This document shows positions 28,535 to 37,484 of a stretch of DNA of 37,542 bases, one piece after another (position 1 is the first letter of the stretch; each line of letters opens with the position of its first letter). A program made the translations under genes and the position numbers. Source of the DNA: Flavobacteriia bacterium (GTDB lineage: Bacteria; Bacteroidota; Bacteroidia; Flavobacteriales_D; Crocinitomicaceae). The notes under the pieces are model-generated. The model had not been told where the DNA came from and made no database searches. It was given only the letters and a program-made list of their open reading frames with translations. The DNA lies in NCBI GenBank assembly GCA_947464135.1, contig CANHVK010000016.1, positions 1-37,542 of the forward strand, written 5' to 3'.

Positions 28535-29014
28535 TTAAAGGTACTTTTTAAGATACTCTTCAATTTTTTCTGGCTTTGTAGTAGGTGCAAATCGTTTTAT
28601 TGGTTTACCATTTTTATCAATTAAGAATTTTGTGAAATTCCATTTTATACTATTTCCAAGAATTCCAGGAAGTTGTTGTTTAAGAAATTTGTAAATTGGG
28701 TGAGCATTGTTTCCATTTACTTCGATTTTACTAAACATAGGAAAACTTACACCGTAGTTAATCAAACAACCTTCTGAAATCGATTTTTCATCTCCAGGTT
28801 CTTGATTACCAAATTGATTACAAGGAAAACCAAGGATGATTAAACCTTTGTCTTTATACTTCTGAAACAACTTTTCTAATCCTTCATATTGCGGGGTTAA
28901 ACCACATTTACTAGCAGTGTTAACTATAAGAATCATCTTACCAAAATACGTTTCCATAGTAATATTAGAACCGTTTATTAGTATCGCATCATACTTGTAA
29001 AAAGGAGATTGCAT
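28535..29014 (-). CDS. Glutathione peroxidase family protein (thiol peroxidase)
   Basis: A 159-residue protein with the GPx signature. It has NTASKCGLTPQYEGLE with peroxidatic Cys37 (cysteine, not selenocysteine), GFPCNQFGNQEPG with the glutamine of the catalytic tetrad and a possible resolving cysteine, and WNFTKFLI. It reduces hydroperoxides, in most bacteria using thioredoxin rather than glutathione. There is no signal peptide. It ends 5 bases from the convergent sigma-54 regulator and lies downstream of the O-antigen-ligase-like gene with an 8-base gap. Confidence 0.9.
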   Translation of the reverse strand: MQSPFYKYDAILINGSNITMETYFGKMILIVNTASKCGLTPQYEGLEKLFQKYKDKGLIILGFPCNQFGNQEPGDEKSISEGCLINYGVSFPMFSKIEVNGNNAHPIYKFLKQQLPGILGNSIKWNFTKFLIDKNGKPIKRFAPTTKPEKIEEYLKKYL

Positions 29015-29021
29015 ACGTAAT

Positions 29022-30782
29022 TTATAAAGAATTTAGATAATTTTCAATTTCTTCTCTTCTTGGGGAATCTGTTTTTAATAAAGTTTTATAATACTTAGCC
29101 TTTTTTAAATCTCCAAGGTTTATATATATAACAATTAAATTAAGAATAGGTTCATCAAATCTTGGACTTATTTTATGAGATTTTAGAAAATAAAAAATTG
29201 CTTTTTGAGTATGTCCCATTATGGTATAAATTGTACCCAAATCATTTAATACATGTCTATTATAAGGAGCTTTTTGATATGCTTCTTTTAAATCTTTAAG
29301 TACCATTTTATTATTACCTAATGATGCATATGTTGTTGCACTATACCATCTCAAAGGGACTGAATATGAGTCTATAGAACAAACGATAGATGTTGAATTT
29401 TCTACAGATTCTATAATTTCTAAACCATTATTTAAACTTATGTTTTCATGTATTTTTTTTATTTGAGTCTCTGAATAAAAACGAATTATAAAAATTAAAG
29501 CAGTTACTGGAAATATAATTTTGGTAAAATAACAAAATAGAATATTAAACCTGTTAGGTATAGATTTAAAATAAGAGTTATCGATTTTTGAAATTAAGAA
29601 CCCCAGTAACATAAATATGAAAATAGAATGTTCTGATCTTTCTCTAGGAAAGTCAAAAAATCCAGCAATAAAAAAACCAATAATTCCAAAAATGATTACA
29701 TATATGTAAATATGTTTTTTGGTTGTAAAGAAATAACTAAACAATAGAATTATTGTAAACAATAAAATTTCAAAGTTCAAAATACCCAATTCAGATATAA
29801 TCCATAGAACGTCATTATGTGGTCTCTGAAATGTTACATTTAAATCTTCAGCTCGCCATATGTTTGATAATGTTTGTTTGGGGAAATTTATCTGCCAATT
29901 ACCACCTCCGTGACCTAAAAATGGTTTTTCTGAGATCATTTTAATTGTTTTATCCCACAATGTAATACGTTCTTGATCTTCAATTTTACTAAGTTTTAAA
30001 TCACTTTTTTGTATGTCATATCGGTTTATAATAAAATAGATGAAAAATATAAAAATGATATTTAATGCAAATGTTAAAAATAGAGACAAGAACAGAATGT
30101 TTTTTCCAATAAAAAAATGTTTAAACTTTATGTAAATAAAGAATAAGACGATTCCAATAGAGATACCTAACCAAACCGCTCTTGTTTTTAAAAAAAATAT
30201 TATGAAAAGGTCTAATAGAATAAAAAATAATATTATGTAGGTTTTATGGTTTTTGTTTTCGAATAAAAAATAAGACACCTTTATAGTTAATAATAATAGT
30301 ATAAATGATGAAGTTAAATTTTTATGACCATTTAAACCTGTTATATTATATAGATTCCATTCAGTTAAATTTAGGATTTGATATAAGCAGGTTATTGCTA
30401 TAAATAAAGACAAGATCCAGGAAACATTAAAAATATCATTGAATGATATTTTTTTTTGTTTGAAAATAGAATATGAAAAAAATAAGATATTTAATAAAAA
30501 AAGTGATTTAAAAAAATCATAGATAAATTCTTCTTTATTAAATGCATTTATACCTGAAAATAATGTAAGTATTAAATGTATTATAAATAAATTTATGAAT
30601 ACTCTCGGTGGAAATTCAATTATTTTATTAAAAAATGATAAAATTGTAAAAGTTATAGCAAATAGTACAAATCTAATTGTAAGTGTTTGGTCAAGAGTGT
30701 TTTGAGATATCATAATTGAAGATATCACAAAAAGTATTATGGCATAGTAATTTCTTGATTCTTTAGTTTGATCTATAGACAT
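29022..30782 (-). CDS. O-antigen ligase-like (WaaL/Wzy) membrane protein with TPR tail
   Basis: A 586-residue protein with about ten to twelve membrane helices over residues 1-440. The Wzy_C / O-antigen ligase signature is present: TRAVWLGISIG, then a large periplasmic loop with GHGGGNWQINFPKQ, and RPHNDVLWIISELGIL (the conserved H-N-x-x-L motif). The C-terminal ~150 residues contain TPR-like repeats (HVLNDLGTIYTIMGHTQKAI, EPILNLIVIYINLGDLKKAK). This architecture (Wzy/WaaL plus TPR) is common in Bacteroidota and may polymerise or ligate surface glycans, or glycosylate proteins. No glycosyltransferase cluster is adjacent. It follows the T9SS cargo gene by 6 bases. Confidence 0.87.
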   Translation of the reverse strand: MSIDQTKESRNYYAIILFVISSIMISQNTLDQTLTIRFVLFAITFTILSFFNKIIEFPPRVFINLFIIHLILTLFSGINAFNKEEFIYDFFKSLFLLNILFFSYSIFKQKKISFNDIFNVSWILSLFIAITCLYQILNLTEWNLYNITGLNGHKNLTSSFILLLLTIKVSYFLFENKNHKTYIILFFILLDLFIIFFLKTRAVWLGISIGIVLFFIYIKFKHFFIGKNILFLSLFLTFALNIIFIFFIYFIINRYDIQKSDLKLSKIEDQERITLWDKTIKMISEKPFLGHGGGNWQINFPKQTLSNIWRAEDLNVTFQRPHNDVLWIISELGILNFEILLFTIILLFSYFFTTKKHIYIYVIIFGIIGFFIAGFFDFPRERSEHSIFIFMLLGFLISKIDNSYFKSIPNRFNILFCYFTKIIFPVTALIFIIRFYSETQIKKIHENISLNNGLEIIESVENSTSIVCSIDSYSVPLRWYSATTYASLGNNKMVLKDLKEAYQKAPYNRHVLNDLGTIYTIMGHTQKAIFYFLKSHKISPRFDEPILNLIVIYINLGDLKKAKYYKTLLKTDSPRREEIENYLNSL

Positions 30783-30788
30783 TTAAAT

Positions 30789-32912
30789 TTAATCTACAAT
30801 TATTTTTCTAGTATAAGTTCGATTATCAATAGTTAATTCTATAAAATACAAACCTGGAATCATATTGTTTTTAAATTCATTACTGTTTATTATTTTACCC
30901 TGAGTATCAATCAATTTATATTCTCCGTTAAAAGGTTCTCCACCAAACATAATGTTGATTTTTCCATTAGTTACAGGGTTTGGATAAATTGTAATTTCAT
31001 TATTTTTAATTGATTCTATTGATACACTTTTTATATCTTTAATTTCAAGTATTGCATTAGAAATAATTTCTGTCGTTGGGTTTTTGATGAACACTTTATA
31101 TTTTCCAGGTGCAACATTTGAAGGTACAGCTAAGCTTAGTTTAACTGTTTCATTAGTTGTATTCAGTATTTTAAATGTTGGTGTACATTCATCTTCAAAT
31201 TCAAAGTATAATCCAGAAATAGTTTGAGCATTTACATTCATATTTTCTATTGTCAATGTAAATTCACTGGTAACTCCTGTATATCCAATATTTGGTTCAA
31301 TCTTAGTTATATCAGGGTTTGATCCTTTTATGTTTAAAAAATTTTCACTTTCAAATAAACCATCTTTTAATGTTTCAAATATTACCTTATATGATCCTGT
31401 TTTAGCAAATGGAGACACATAACAACTTAAAGTTGCTTTGTTTAATGATTTGTTAGAGATAGTAATTGGTGTTGGTTCTTCATTATTACTGAAATAAACA
31501 TACGCTTTTTGTAAATCCGATTCTAGGTTAAGACCAGTTGATTGGATATTAAACAAAATCTCTTTATTGGAATTAAAATAATTTTGTTCATCTATTTTTA
31601 CAGTAGGCATAATATTGTTTACTACTTCAATAGCATTTTCGTAAAAGTCAATATATTCTCCAAATGACACTCCATTTCCTTCAATGATTCTGTTTATGTA
31701 AAATGAATATTTCCCTGATTTTGTGCCTTTTGGTACATAAAAGTCAAAGGTTATATTTGAAGAATTATTTGATTTTGGTATATTGATATTGGTACTACTA
31801 CCTTGATCAAAATTTACATAGATTGAAGTGGCAAATTCATTAAATTTCATATTTATCCCATTCAATATTACATTTTTATTAATACCAGGATATAATTTAA
31901 TTGGCAAATTTGTTAATGTTGGGCGTGGATTATTATTTATAATCAATGCATTTTCAAACGAAGCAAATTCACCATAGTTGTATGTATAATATAAAGAATA
32001 ACTTCCGTTATAAATTGGACCTTGATTATCAAGGTCTAATTCACACTTCATTTTATTAGAACTTAATATTGTGGATGATGCTGAAATGAAATGATCATTG
32101 ATCATAAAATTAACTTCCCTATTTTGATCTAAATAAAGATTATGCTCAGGATTAACAGTTATTTCAAATAGAAGTGTAGTTGATGCAGAGTATAGTTTAT
32201 TAACTGATATAATTTTTGCTTGATTTTCGCTTTCGACATATAAAACTTTATTCATTTCGTAAATTGAAAGTTCACCATCAAGGTAATTTTCAACAGTTGG
32301 GTAGTAAAAACCTGAAAAAGCATTAGTTGGTATTGTGAAATTCGCATCCAAATCTGTTTCTGAATTTATTTTATATGATGTAGCATAAATAGTACTTGAA
32401 GCAGAATAACTTGTTGAACTTCCTTGATTAAAATGATTAAAACTTACTGTTGTTTTACTTGCTTGTCCAGATTTAAAGTTTGTATTTAATCCTGAAAACT
32501 TAACGGTTAACTTTTCTCCTTTCTTTGCTTTATTCTTGCTAATTGATGTAAGTACTGGGTTTCCATTTGAATATGTTTGTAATGCATTTTTTAGAGTGTT
32601 AGAATAACCTGAGTTTAAATCTTTAATTGTAAGATCATAACTAGTTGTAAAATAATTATTAGAGTGAATAGTGATTTTAGCGATATCGTTGCAAACAAAT
32701 TCTATGTTTTTTATAACAATAAAACCTAAACTGTAATTATTTGAAAAATAAAACTCGTATTTATTTTGTTTAAAATCTACATTATAGCATTTAACTGTTA
32801 TTGTAGTTTCAGTACGATCTTTGATTGTTTTAGGAAACGATGAAAGTATATTTTGAGAAAAATAAAAATTAGAACAACAAATCAATAACGTCAGCAATAA
32901 AATTTTTTTCAT
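30789..32912 (-). CDS. T9SS-secreted protein with IPT/TIG-like repeats
   Basis: A 707-residue protein: signal peptide MKKILLLTLLICCSNFYFSQ, then about five to six immunoglobulin-like units of roughly 90-110 residues. The units are recognisable by starts such as NPVLTSISKNKAKKGEKLTV, RPTLTNLPIKLYPG and NPDITKIEPNIGYTGVTSEF, which resemble IPT/TIG domains. The C-terminal ~75 residues are a T9SS type A sorting domain (ITIYPNPVTNGKINI, GLYFIELTIDNRTYTRKIIV). The protein should be exported by the type IX secretion system and attached to or released from the cell surface; it is possibly an adhesin. It is divergent from menD and upstream of the O-antigen-ligase-like gene. Confidence 0.87.
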   Translation of the reverse strand: MKKILLLTLLICCSNFYFSQNILSSFPKTIKDRTETTITVKCYNVDFKQNKYEFYFSNNYSLGFIVIKNIEFVCNDIAKITIHSNNYFTTSYDLTIKDLNSGYSNTLKNALQTYSNGNPVLTSISKNKAKKGEKLTVKFSGLNTNFKSGQASKTTVSFNHFNQGSSTSYSASSTIYATSYKINSETDLDANFTIPTNAFSGFYYPTVENYLDGELSIYEMNKVLYVESENQAKIISVNKLYSASTTLLFEITVNPEHNLYLDQNREVNFMINDHFISASSTILSSNKMKCELDLDNQGPIYNGSYSLYYTYNYGEFASFENALIINNNPRPTLTNLPIKLYPGINKNVILNGINMKFNEFATSIYVNFDQGSSTNINIPKSNNSSNITFDFYVPKGTKSGKYSFYINRIIEGNGVSFGEYIDFYENAIEVVNNIMPTVKIDEQNYFNSNKEILFNIQSTGLNLESDLQKAYVYFSNNEEPTPITISNKSLNKATLSCYVSPFAKTGSYKVIFETLKDGLFESENFLNIKGSNPDITKIEPNIGYTGVTSEFTLTIENMNVNAQTISGLYFEFEDECTPTFKILNTTNETVKLSLAVPSNVAPGKYKVFIKNPTTEIISNAILEIKDIKSVSIESIKNNEITIYPNPVTNGKINIMFGGEPFNGEYKLIDTQGKIINSNEFKNNMIPGLYFIELTIDNRTYTRKIIVD

Positions 32913-32991
32913 AAGAAATAAATATAAATTATTTTAATTTTACAAAATTAACTAATTCTACAATATTAATTAACAGATAATATTTATTTAA

Positions 32992-34695
32992 TTGAAAACG
33001 ACTGCTAAAAAAGGAGTGCAAATATTAGTTGAACAATGTGTTGTGGCGGGAATGAAGTACGTTGTTTGTTCACCTGGTTCAAGAAATGCCCCTTTTGTAA
33101 TAGCTTTTAATCAACATCCATCGATAGAATGTATTGTAATTCCTGATGAACGTTGCGCTGCTTTTTTTGCACTAGGAATGGCTCAACAGTTGCAGGCGCC
33201 TGTAGGTATAGCTTGTACTTCTGGTTCGGCAGCTTTGAATTATTACCCTGCAATAGCTGAAGCATATTATCAACAAGTTCCATTATTGGTATTTACAGCG
33301 GATAGACCGGTTTCTTGGGTAAATCAAGGGGATGGACAAACTATAGTTCAGGAAGACGTTTACGAAAATCATATTTTATATTCAACTACCATTCCAGAAG
33401 AAAATGGAATGTCAGATTTCGAATGGTTTGTAAATAGGGAGGTATCTAAAGCAATTCAAACGGCTTTAGGTAAAGTTAAAGGACCAGTTCATTTGAATTT
33501 TCCTTTTTCTGAACCTTTATACAATCAAACAGAAGTTGATTTAGTTCCTATTCAGCCAATTAACGTTGTTGAAACTGACGACGTTTTAAGTCCTTCATCG
33601 TTAAAATTTATTACTTCTAAATGGAATACATATTCTAAAAAGCTTGTATTGGTAGGACAACTGCCTCCTAATTTACATTTAGAAAATATACTAGCAAAAA
33701 TATCAGAAGATAAAAGCGTTGTGTTTTTAGTAGAGAATACAGCAAATCAAGTGAATACGAATTTTGTTCAATGTATTGATAGAACTTTAGAAGGGATTTC
33801 GGATGCGAGATTGATAGATTTTTCTCCAGACTTATTGGTTGTTTTTGGTGGTGCTGTAGTTTCTAAAAAAATCAAAGCCTTCTTACGAAAAGCTCAACCT
33901 AAGGAAACATGGAGAATTGGATATGATTTTCCATTTATGGATACGTATCAATCGTTGAGTCATACCTTTCAAATGAATCCTACGATGTTTTTCACACAAA
34001 TAAATGAAGTGGTTGAGAAATCATCCTTTTCACCTTTTTGGAAAACATGGAAACAATTGGATTACATAAATCACGACAGAGCACTTGAATATGTTCAAGA
34101 CGCTCCTTATTCTGATTTAAAAGTGTTTCATTTTTTGAATGATATCATACCAGAAAATTCTCATTTACACCTGTCTAATAGCTCTGTAATCAGATATGCT
34201 CAATTGTTTAATCCTATTAAAGGAATTACTACCTGGTCAAATAGAGGGACAAGCGGAATAGATGGTAGCACAAGCACGTTTTTAGGTTCAGCATTGATCA
34301 CGAATGAAACTTGGCATACTTTAATTACGGGAGATGTTTCTTTTTTCTATGATAGTAACGCTTTTTGGAATAAATTAACATTCCCAAATGCTCGTATCTT
34401 TTTGATTAATAATGGAGGTGGTGCCATTTTTAAAATTATTCCAGGACCTGATTCCACGGAAGAACTAGATGATTTTTTTGTTTTTAATCATGGTTTTTCT
34501 GCAGAGCATATTTGTAAGGCTTACGGAGTAGATTATTTTTCGGCTCATAGTATAGACGACATTGAACAACAATGGGAACAGTTTTATCAATACGATGAAA
34601 ATGGGAATGCTGCTTTGATGGAGATTTTTACTCCAAGAGAAATAAATGATAAAGTACTCAAAGATTATTTTAAATCTTTAACCCATAAATCATAA
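32992..34695 (+). CDS. menD: SEPHCHC synthase MenD (menaquinone biosynthesis)
   Basis: A 567-residue thiamine-diphosphate enzyme that joins isochorismate and 2-oxoglutarate in the second step of menaquinone synthesis. Motifs: CSPGSRNAPF at the N-terminus, the ThDP-activating Glu in VIPDERCAAFFALGMAQ, TSGSAALNYYPAIAEAYYQ, WSNRGTSGIDGSTSTFLG and the ThDP motif GDVSFFYDSNAF ... NNGGG. The start is TTG at 32992. An in-frame TAA (32989-32991) lies immediately before it and the next in-frame ATG is at codon 21, inside the conserved N-terminus, so TTG initiation is effectively required. It is divergent from the T9SS protein gene. Confidence 0.94.
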   Translation: MKTTAKKGVQILVEQCVVAGMKYVVCSPGSRNAPFVIAFNQHPSIECIVIPDERCAAFFALGMAQQLQAPVGIACTSGSAALNYYPAIAEAYYQQVPLLVFTADRPVSWVNQGDGQTIVQEDVYENHILYSTTIPEENGMSDFEWFVNREVSKAIQTALGKVKGPVHLNFPFSEPLYNQTEVDLVPIQPINVVETDDVLSPSSLKFITSKWNTYSKKLVLVGQLPPNLHLENILAKISEDKSVVFLVENTANQVNTNFVQCIDRTLEGISDARLIDFSPDLLVVFGGAVVSKKIKAFLRKAQPKETWRIGYDFPFMDTYQSLSHTFQMNPTMFFTQINEVVEKSSFSPFWKTWKQLDYINHDRALEYVQDAPYSDLKVFHFLNDIIPENSHLHLSNSSVIRYAQLFNPIKGITTWSNRGTSGIDGSTSTFLGSALITNETWHTLITGDVSFFYDSNAFWNKLTFPNARIFLINNGGGAIFKIIPGPDSTEELDDFFVFNHGFSAEHICKAYGVDYFSAHSIDDIEQQWEQFYQYDENGNAALMEIFTPREINDKVLKDYFKSLTHKS

Positions 34696-34706
34696 CCCAT
34701 AAATCA
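34679..34706 (+). repeat. Tandem 14-bp duplication at the menD stop
   Basis: The unit TAACCCATAAATCA occurs twice in perfect tandem (34679-34692 and 34693-34706). The second unit begins with the menD stop codon (34693-34695). The repeat fills most of the gap before the TerC gene. Confidence 0.85.
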
Positions 34707-34714
34707 TAATTATT

Positions 34715-35467
34715 TTGGACTATTTTTCAATATTATTTACAGGAACAGGCGTTTTTTACTTAGTTGTATTATCGCTTTTAGAAATCGTTTTAGGAATCGA
34801 TAATATCATTTTTATATCGATTGTTACGGATAAACTACCAGCAGAAAAGAAAAGATTTGCTCGAAATATAGGAATGGTTTTAGCATTAGTCGTTCGTTTA
34901 TTTTTATTGAGTATAGTAGGGATGATTATGGGGATGACAAAACCTTTGTTTACCATCCTTGATCAAAGTTTTACGGGGCAGAGTCTAGTTTTATTACTTG
35001 GTGGATTATTCTTGATTTATAAGAGTACTACAGAGATGCATAGTAGCATTCGTGGAAATCACGATGGTGAGGTGAAGCAAAAAAATAAACTTGCCCAAGT
35101 GATTTTTCAAATAGTGATGATCGATATTGTATTTAGTTTTGATTCAGTGATTACAGCTATTGGTATGACTAATGAAATTAGTAAAGGTGACCCAACTAAA
35201 AATCCAATGATTATCATTTTTGGCGCAGTAATTATCTCTATGATTATTATGTTAATTTTCGCTAAACCAATATCTGATTTTATTAATAAACGACCAACGA
35301 TTAAAATGATTGCGCTTGCATTTTTAGTGACTATTGGTATGGTTTTAATTGCAGAAGCATTTGGTCAACATGTTCCTAAAGGATATATTTATTTCGCTAT
35401 GGTGTATTCTTTAGTAGTAGAATTCATCAATATCAAGATGAGAAAGAATAAAGGAATAAAAGAATAA
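34715..35467 (+). CDS. TerC-family integral membrane protein
   Basis: A 250-residue protein with about seven membrane helices and the TerC/Alx signature. It has LLEIVLGIDNIIFIS on helix 1-2 (acidic residues in the membrane), ARNIGMVLALVVRL, and VMIDIVFSFDSVITAIGM. A cytoplasmic loop (HSSIRGNHDGEVKQKNK) follows, and the C-terminus has LVVEFINIKMRKNKG. The family handles metal ions (manganese) or tellurite resistance. The start appears to be TTG 34715; no ATG is available near the conserved N-terminus. It overlaps the next gene's start (TAATG). Confidence 0.9.
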   Translation: MDYFSILFTGTGVFYLVVLSLLEIVLGIDNIIFISIVTDKLPAEKKRFARNIGMVLALVVRLFLLSIVGMIMGMTKPLFTILDQSFTGQSLVLLLGGLFLIYKSTTEMHSSIRGNHDGEVKQKNKLAQVIFQIVMIDIVFSFDSVITAIGMTNEISKGDPTKNPMIIIFGAVIISMIIMLIFAKPISDFINKRPTIKMIALAFLVTIGMVLIAEAFGQHVPKGYIYFAMVYSLVVEFINIKMRKNKGIKE

Positions 35468-36033
35468 TGACTCAAAAAGAAGCATTAACATATTTGGGTG
35501 AAGATTGGGAAGATGCTTTCGAAGAGGAGATTTTCGCTTTAAAGCAACAGATATTAACCATAATTCCTATTCAAAATTTATATCAAGCGAAGATTGATAA
35601 ATGTAAAAAATTAGAAGAGGCATTTGTGTTTTTAGGTGGTAGATTAGCGATTGAAAACAATTTTATAGATGATCGTTATACTTTCTCTGAAATAATCCTA
35701 GATGCTTTTCAAAACTATCAACAATATAAAAATAAATTAAAGTTGAATTTAACCCAAATTTACACAAGTAATTCAATAAAATTTATTTGTGAAAGTTTAC
35801 TCAAATTAGAAATTGAATATGCTAATCTGTGGAATTTGAATTCTGAAATTGTTCAAGTTACTCTTTCTAATCAACCTGATCCTATGGAGCTATTACAAGC
35901 GATTAAACAATTTAATAAATTGAAAGGGTACACTTTTTCTGATTTAAAAGAAATGTTAATTGTTGCTCCAAAAGTATTGGTTGAGGAACAGAAACGTTTA
36001 ACTTTGTATACAACAAAATACGGAAAACTATGA
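35467..36033 (+). CDS. Hypothetical helical protein
   Basis: A 188-residue, mostly alpha-helical cytoplasmic protein with no signal peptide. Segments include GEDWEDAFEEEIFALKQQIL, KCKKLEEAFVFLGGR and YTFSEIILDAFQNYQQYKNK. I do not recognise a family. It is embedded in a tight run: its ATG overlaps the TerC stop, and its stop overlaps the start of the DUF493 gene, which suggests translational coupling. Confidence 0.75.
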   Translation: MTQKEALTYLGEDWEDAFEEEIFALKQQILTIIPIQNLYQAKIDKCKKLEEAFVFLGGRLAIENNFIDDRYTFSEIILDAFQNYQQYKNKLKLNLTQIYTSNSIKFICESLLKLEIEYANLWNLNSEIVQVTLSNQPDPMELLQAIKQFNKLKGYTFSDLKEMLIVAPKVLVEEQKRLTLYTTKYGKL

Positions 36034-36296
36034 GTGATGTTTTAGCGAAGCTACGATTGCAATTGGAAACCATGGAATGGCCAAGTGTATATATGTATAA
36101 GTTTATAGTTCCTAATCATCCAGAAAAAGTAGACGCGATTAAAGCTATGTTTGATGATTCAGCAGTTATTAAAACAAATACATCTAAAAATGCTAATTTT
36201 ATAAGTGTAAGCATAGAAGTTGTTGAGTTAGATGTTGATTCAATTATAGAAAAATATACAATAGCAAGTCAAATTCAAGGAATAATTTCATTATGA
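36030..36296 (+). CDS. DUF493 family protein
   Basis: An 88-residue protein matching the small DUF493 (YbeD-like, ACT-like fold) family: WPSVYMYKFIVPNHPEKVDA, AMFDDSAVIKTNTSKNANFI and SVSIEVVELDVDSIIEKYTI. YbeD-type proteins are thought to be small regulators; the function here is unknown. It starts by overlapping the previous stop (ATGA) and overlaps the next start by 4 bases. Confidence 0.85.
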   Translation: MSDVLAKLRLQLETMEWPSVYMYKFIVPNHPEKVDAIKAMFDDSAVIKTNTSKNANFISVSIEVVELDVDSIIEKYTIASQIQGIISL

Positions 36297-36691
36297 TTTT
36301 AGCAACATTTTTAACTACCAAAACTGCGATGACTTTTTTATTTGTCACTTTGGCAGTATTAATTGGAATGATTATTTACAAACGTATCCTCGGTAAAATG
36401 AGAAAAGGAGAAGTTAGTATGAATGATTTCTGTATCCTGTATAGCCTAGAAAAGAACCAGCAAACAGGAGACTTGGAATTCTATTTTACTAACGAAAACA
36501 CTAAACATGTCATTTTTGAAATTCTTTCAGAGTCTGAAGAAGTTTTACACAAATTGACTGACCAAGTGTTTAAAAAAGGAGGACATATTATTCGTTTTGA
36601 TTCCAAACAATTAGCAAATGGTACGTATTTTTATCAGTTAAAAACAGATAACCAACAAACTAAAAAAAGGATGGTTATTAACAATGGTTGA
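36293..36691 (+). CDS. Single-pass membrane protein with a sorting-domain-like beta tail
   Basis: A 132-residue protein. One membrane helix (about residues 13-31: TFLFVTLAVLIGMIIY) is followed by a strongly basic segment (KRILGKMRKGE), which by the positive-inside rule places the C-terminal domain in the cytoplasm. The soluble part ends IIRFDSKQLANGTYFYQLKT ... KKRMVINN, which looks like the last strands of a type A T9SS sorting domain or a related beta-sandwich. There is no cleavable signal peptide. The function is unknown. It overlaps DUF493 by 4 bases. Confidence 0.72.
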   Translation: MILATFLTTKTAMTFLFVTLAVLIGMIIYKRILGKMRKGEVSMNDFCILYSLEKNQQTGDLEFYFTNENTKHVIFEILSESEEVLHKLTDQVFKKGGHIIRFDSKQLANGTYFYQLKTDNQQTKKRMVINNG

Positions 36692-36723
36692 CAAGCTGTC
36701 AGATAAATATTATTGGCAAACTA

Positions 36724-36754
36724 TTTGTCATTCATACAACAACTATTAATTTTA
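36724..36754 (+). promoter_or_regulatory. Probable promoter of the thioredoxin gene
   Basis: TTTG at 36724-36727, a 19-bp spacer, then TAATTTTA at 36747-36754 (one mismatch from TAnnTTTG), 43 bp upstream of ATG 36798. The arrangement copies the promoter at 1781-1811. Confidence 0.5.
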
Positions 36755-36797
36755 TAACTCGAAATTAATCGAGAATTTTTGAACTAAATTAATTACT

Positions 36798-37115
36798 ATG
36801 GCATTAGAAATTACAGACGCAAATTTTGAAGAATTAGTGTTAAAATCAGACAAACCTGTATTGGTTGACTTTTGGGCAGAATGGTGTGGACCTTGTCGTA
36901 TGATTGGTCCAGTTGTTGAAGAATTATATGGTGAGTACGAAGGAAAAGCAGTTATAGGTAAAGTAAATGTCGATAACAATCCAAATGTATCGGTTCAATT
37001 TGGTGTTAGAAATATACCTACAATCCTTTTTATTAAAGGGGGAGAAGTTGTTGATAAAGTCGTTGGAGCTGTTCCTAAAGCACAATTAGCTTCTAAATTA
37101 GATGCGATTATCTAA
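36798..37115 (+). CDS. trxA: Thioredoxin
   Basis: A 105-residue cytoplasmic thioredoxin of standard length. The active site WCGPC is at residues 29-33 (Cys30, Cys33), within [20 protein letters not shown]. The cis-proline is in RNIPTILF. It reduces disulfides, for example in ribonucleotide reductase and peroxidases; the glutathione-peroxidase-family enzyme at 28535 may be a client. It is followed by a clear terminator and is the last gene before the long intergenic region. Confidence 0.96.
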   Translation: MALEITDANFEELVLKSDKPVLVDFWAEWCGPCRMIGPVVEELYGEYEGKAVIGKVNVDNNPNVSVQFGVRNIPTILFIKGGEVVDKVVGAVPKAQLASKLDAII

Positions 37116-37142
37116 TTTTACTCTGAATCTCTTTTTTATTTA

Positions 37143-37170
37143 GGCTACATATTGTGTAGCCTTTTTTTTT
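37143..37170 (+). terminator. Intrinsic terminator of trxA
   Basis: GGCTACA (37143-37149) and TGTAGCC (37155-37161) form a perfect 7-bp stem around loop TATTG, followed by a run of at least eight T. Confidence 0.88.
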
Positions 37171-37358
37171 CTGAATTATTTCAAATTACACAACACACCA
37201 GATTTAGACCGATTAAAATTGCTAAAGAAAATGTTGACAAGGCATTAACTTTTCATACTTTTTCAATTGAATATCTCGATTTTAATATTAAAAATGATTT
37301 AACAAATAATTAATAATCATATGTTTGAGAATTAAATTAAAATTAATTACATAATAGT

Positions 37359-37390
37359 TTGTTAAAATAAAAAAAGAGTGATTATATTTG
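37359..37390 (+). promoter_or_regulatory. Tandem promoter P1
   Basis: TTG at 37359-37361, a 21-bp spacer, then TATATTTG at 37383-37390. Immediately downstream CCGC-AATCGA-GCGG (37395-37408) forms a 4-bp GC hairpin. Confidence 0.7.
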
Positions 37391-37435
37391 CACTCCGCAA
37401 TCGAGCGGTGAATGTCACTTGAAATCAGAAAAAAA

Positions 37436-37453
37436 ACTTTTTTTTAAAAAAGT
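37436..37453 (+). repeat. A/T inverted repeat between P1 and P2
   Basis: ACTTTTTT and AAAAAAGT flank a central TT in perfect symmetry, just upstream of the P2 -33 element. It may be a bent-DNA or UP-like activating tract, or a weak terminator for P1 transcripts. Confidence 0.45.
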
Positions 37454-37454
37454 G

Positions 37455-37484
37455 TTGTTTAAATAAAAACTTTGATTATCTTTG
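37455..37484 (+). promoter_or_regulatory. Tandem promoter P2
   Basis: TTG at 37455-37457, a 19-bp spacer, then TATCTTTG at 37477-37484. It is followed by CACCGC-AAACGA-GTGGTG (37487-37504), a 6-bp hairpin with one G-T pair. The block 37474-37505 is 28/32 identical to the P1 block 37380-37411, with a period of 94 bp. Confidence 0.72.

Noticed and set aside
36752-36979. Minus-strand open frame opposite thioredoxin
   Set aside because: Antisense shadow of a well-conserved gene, with no domain resemblance or promoter.
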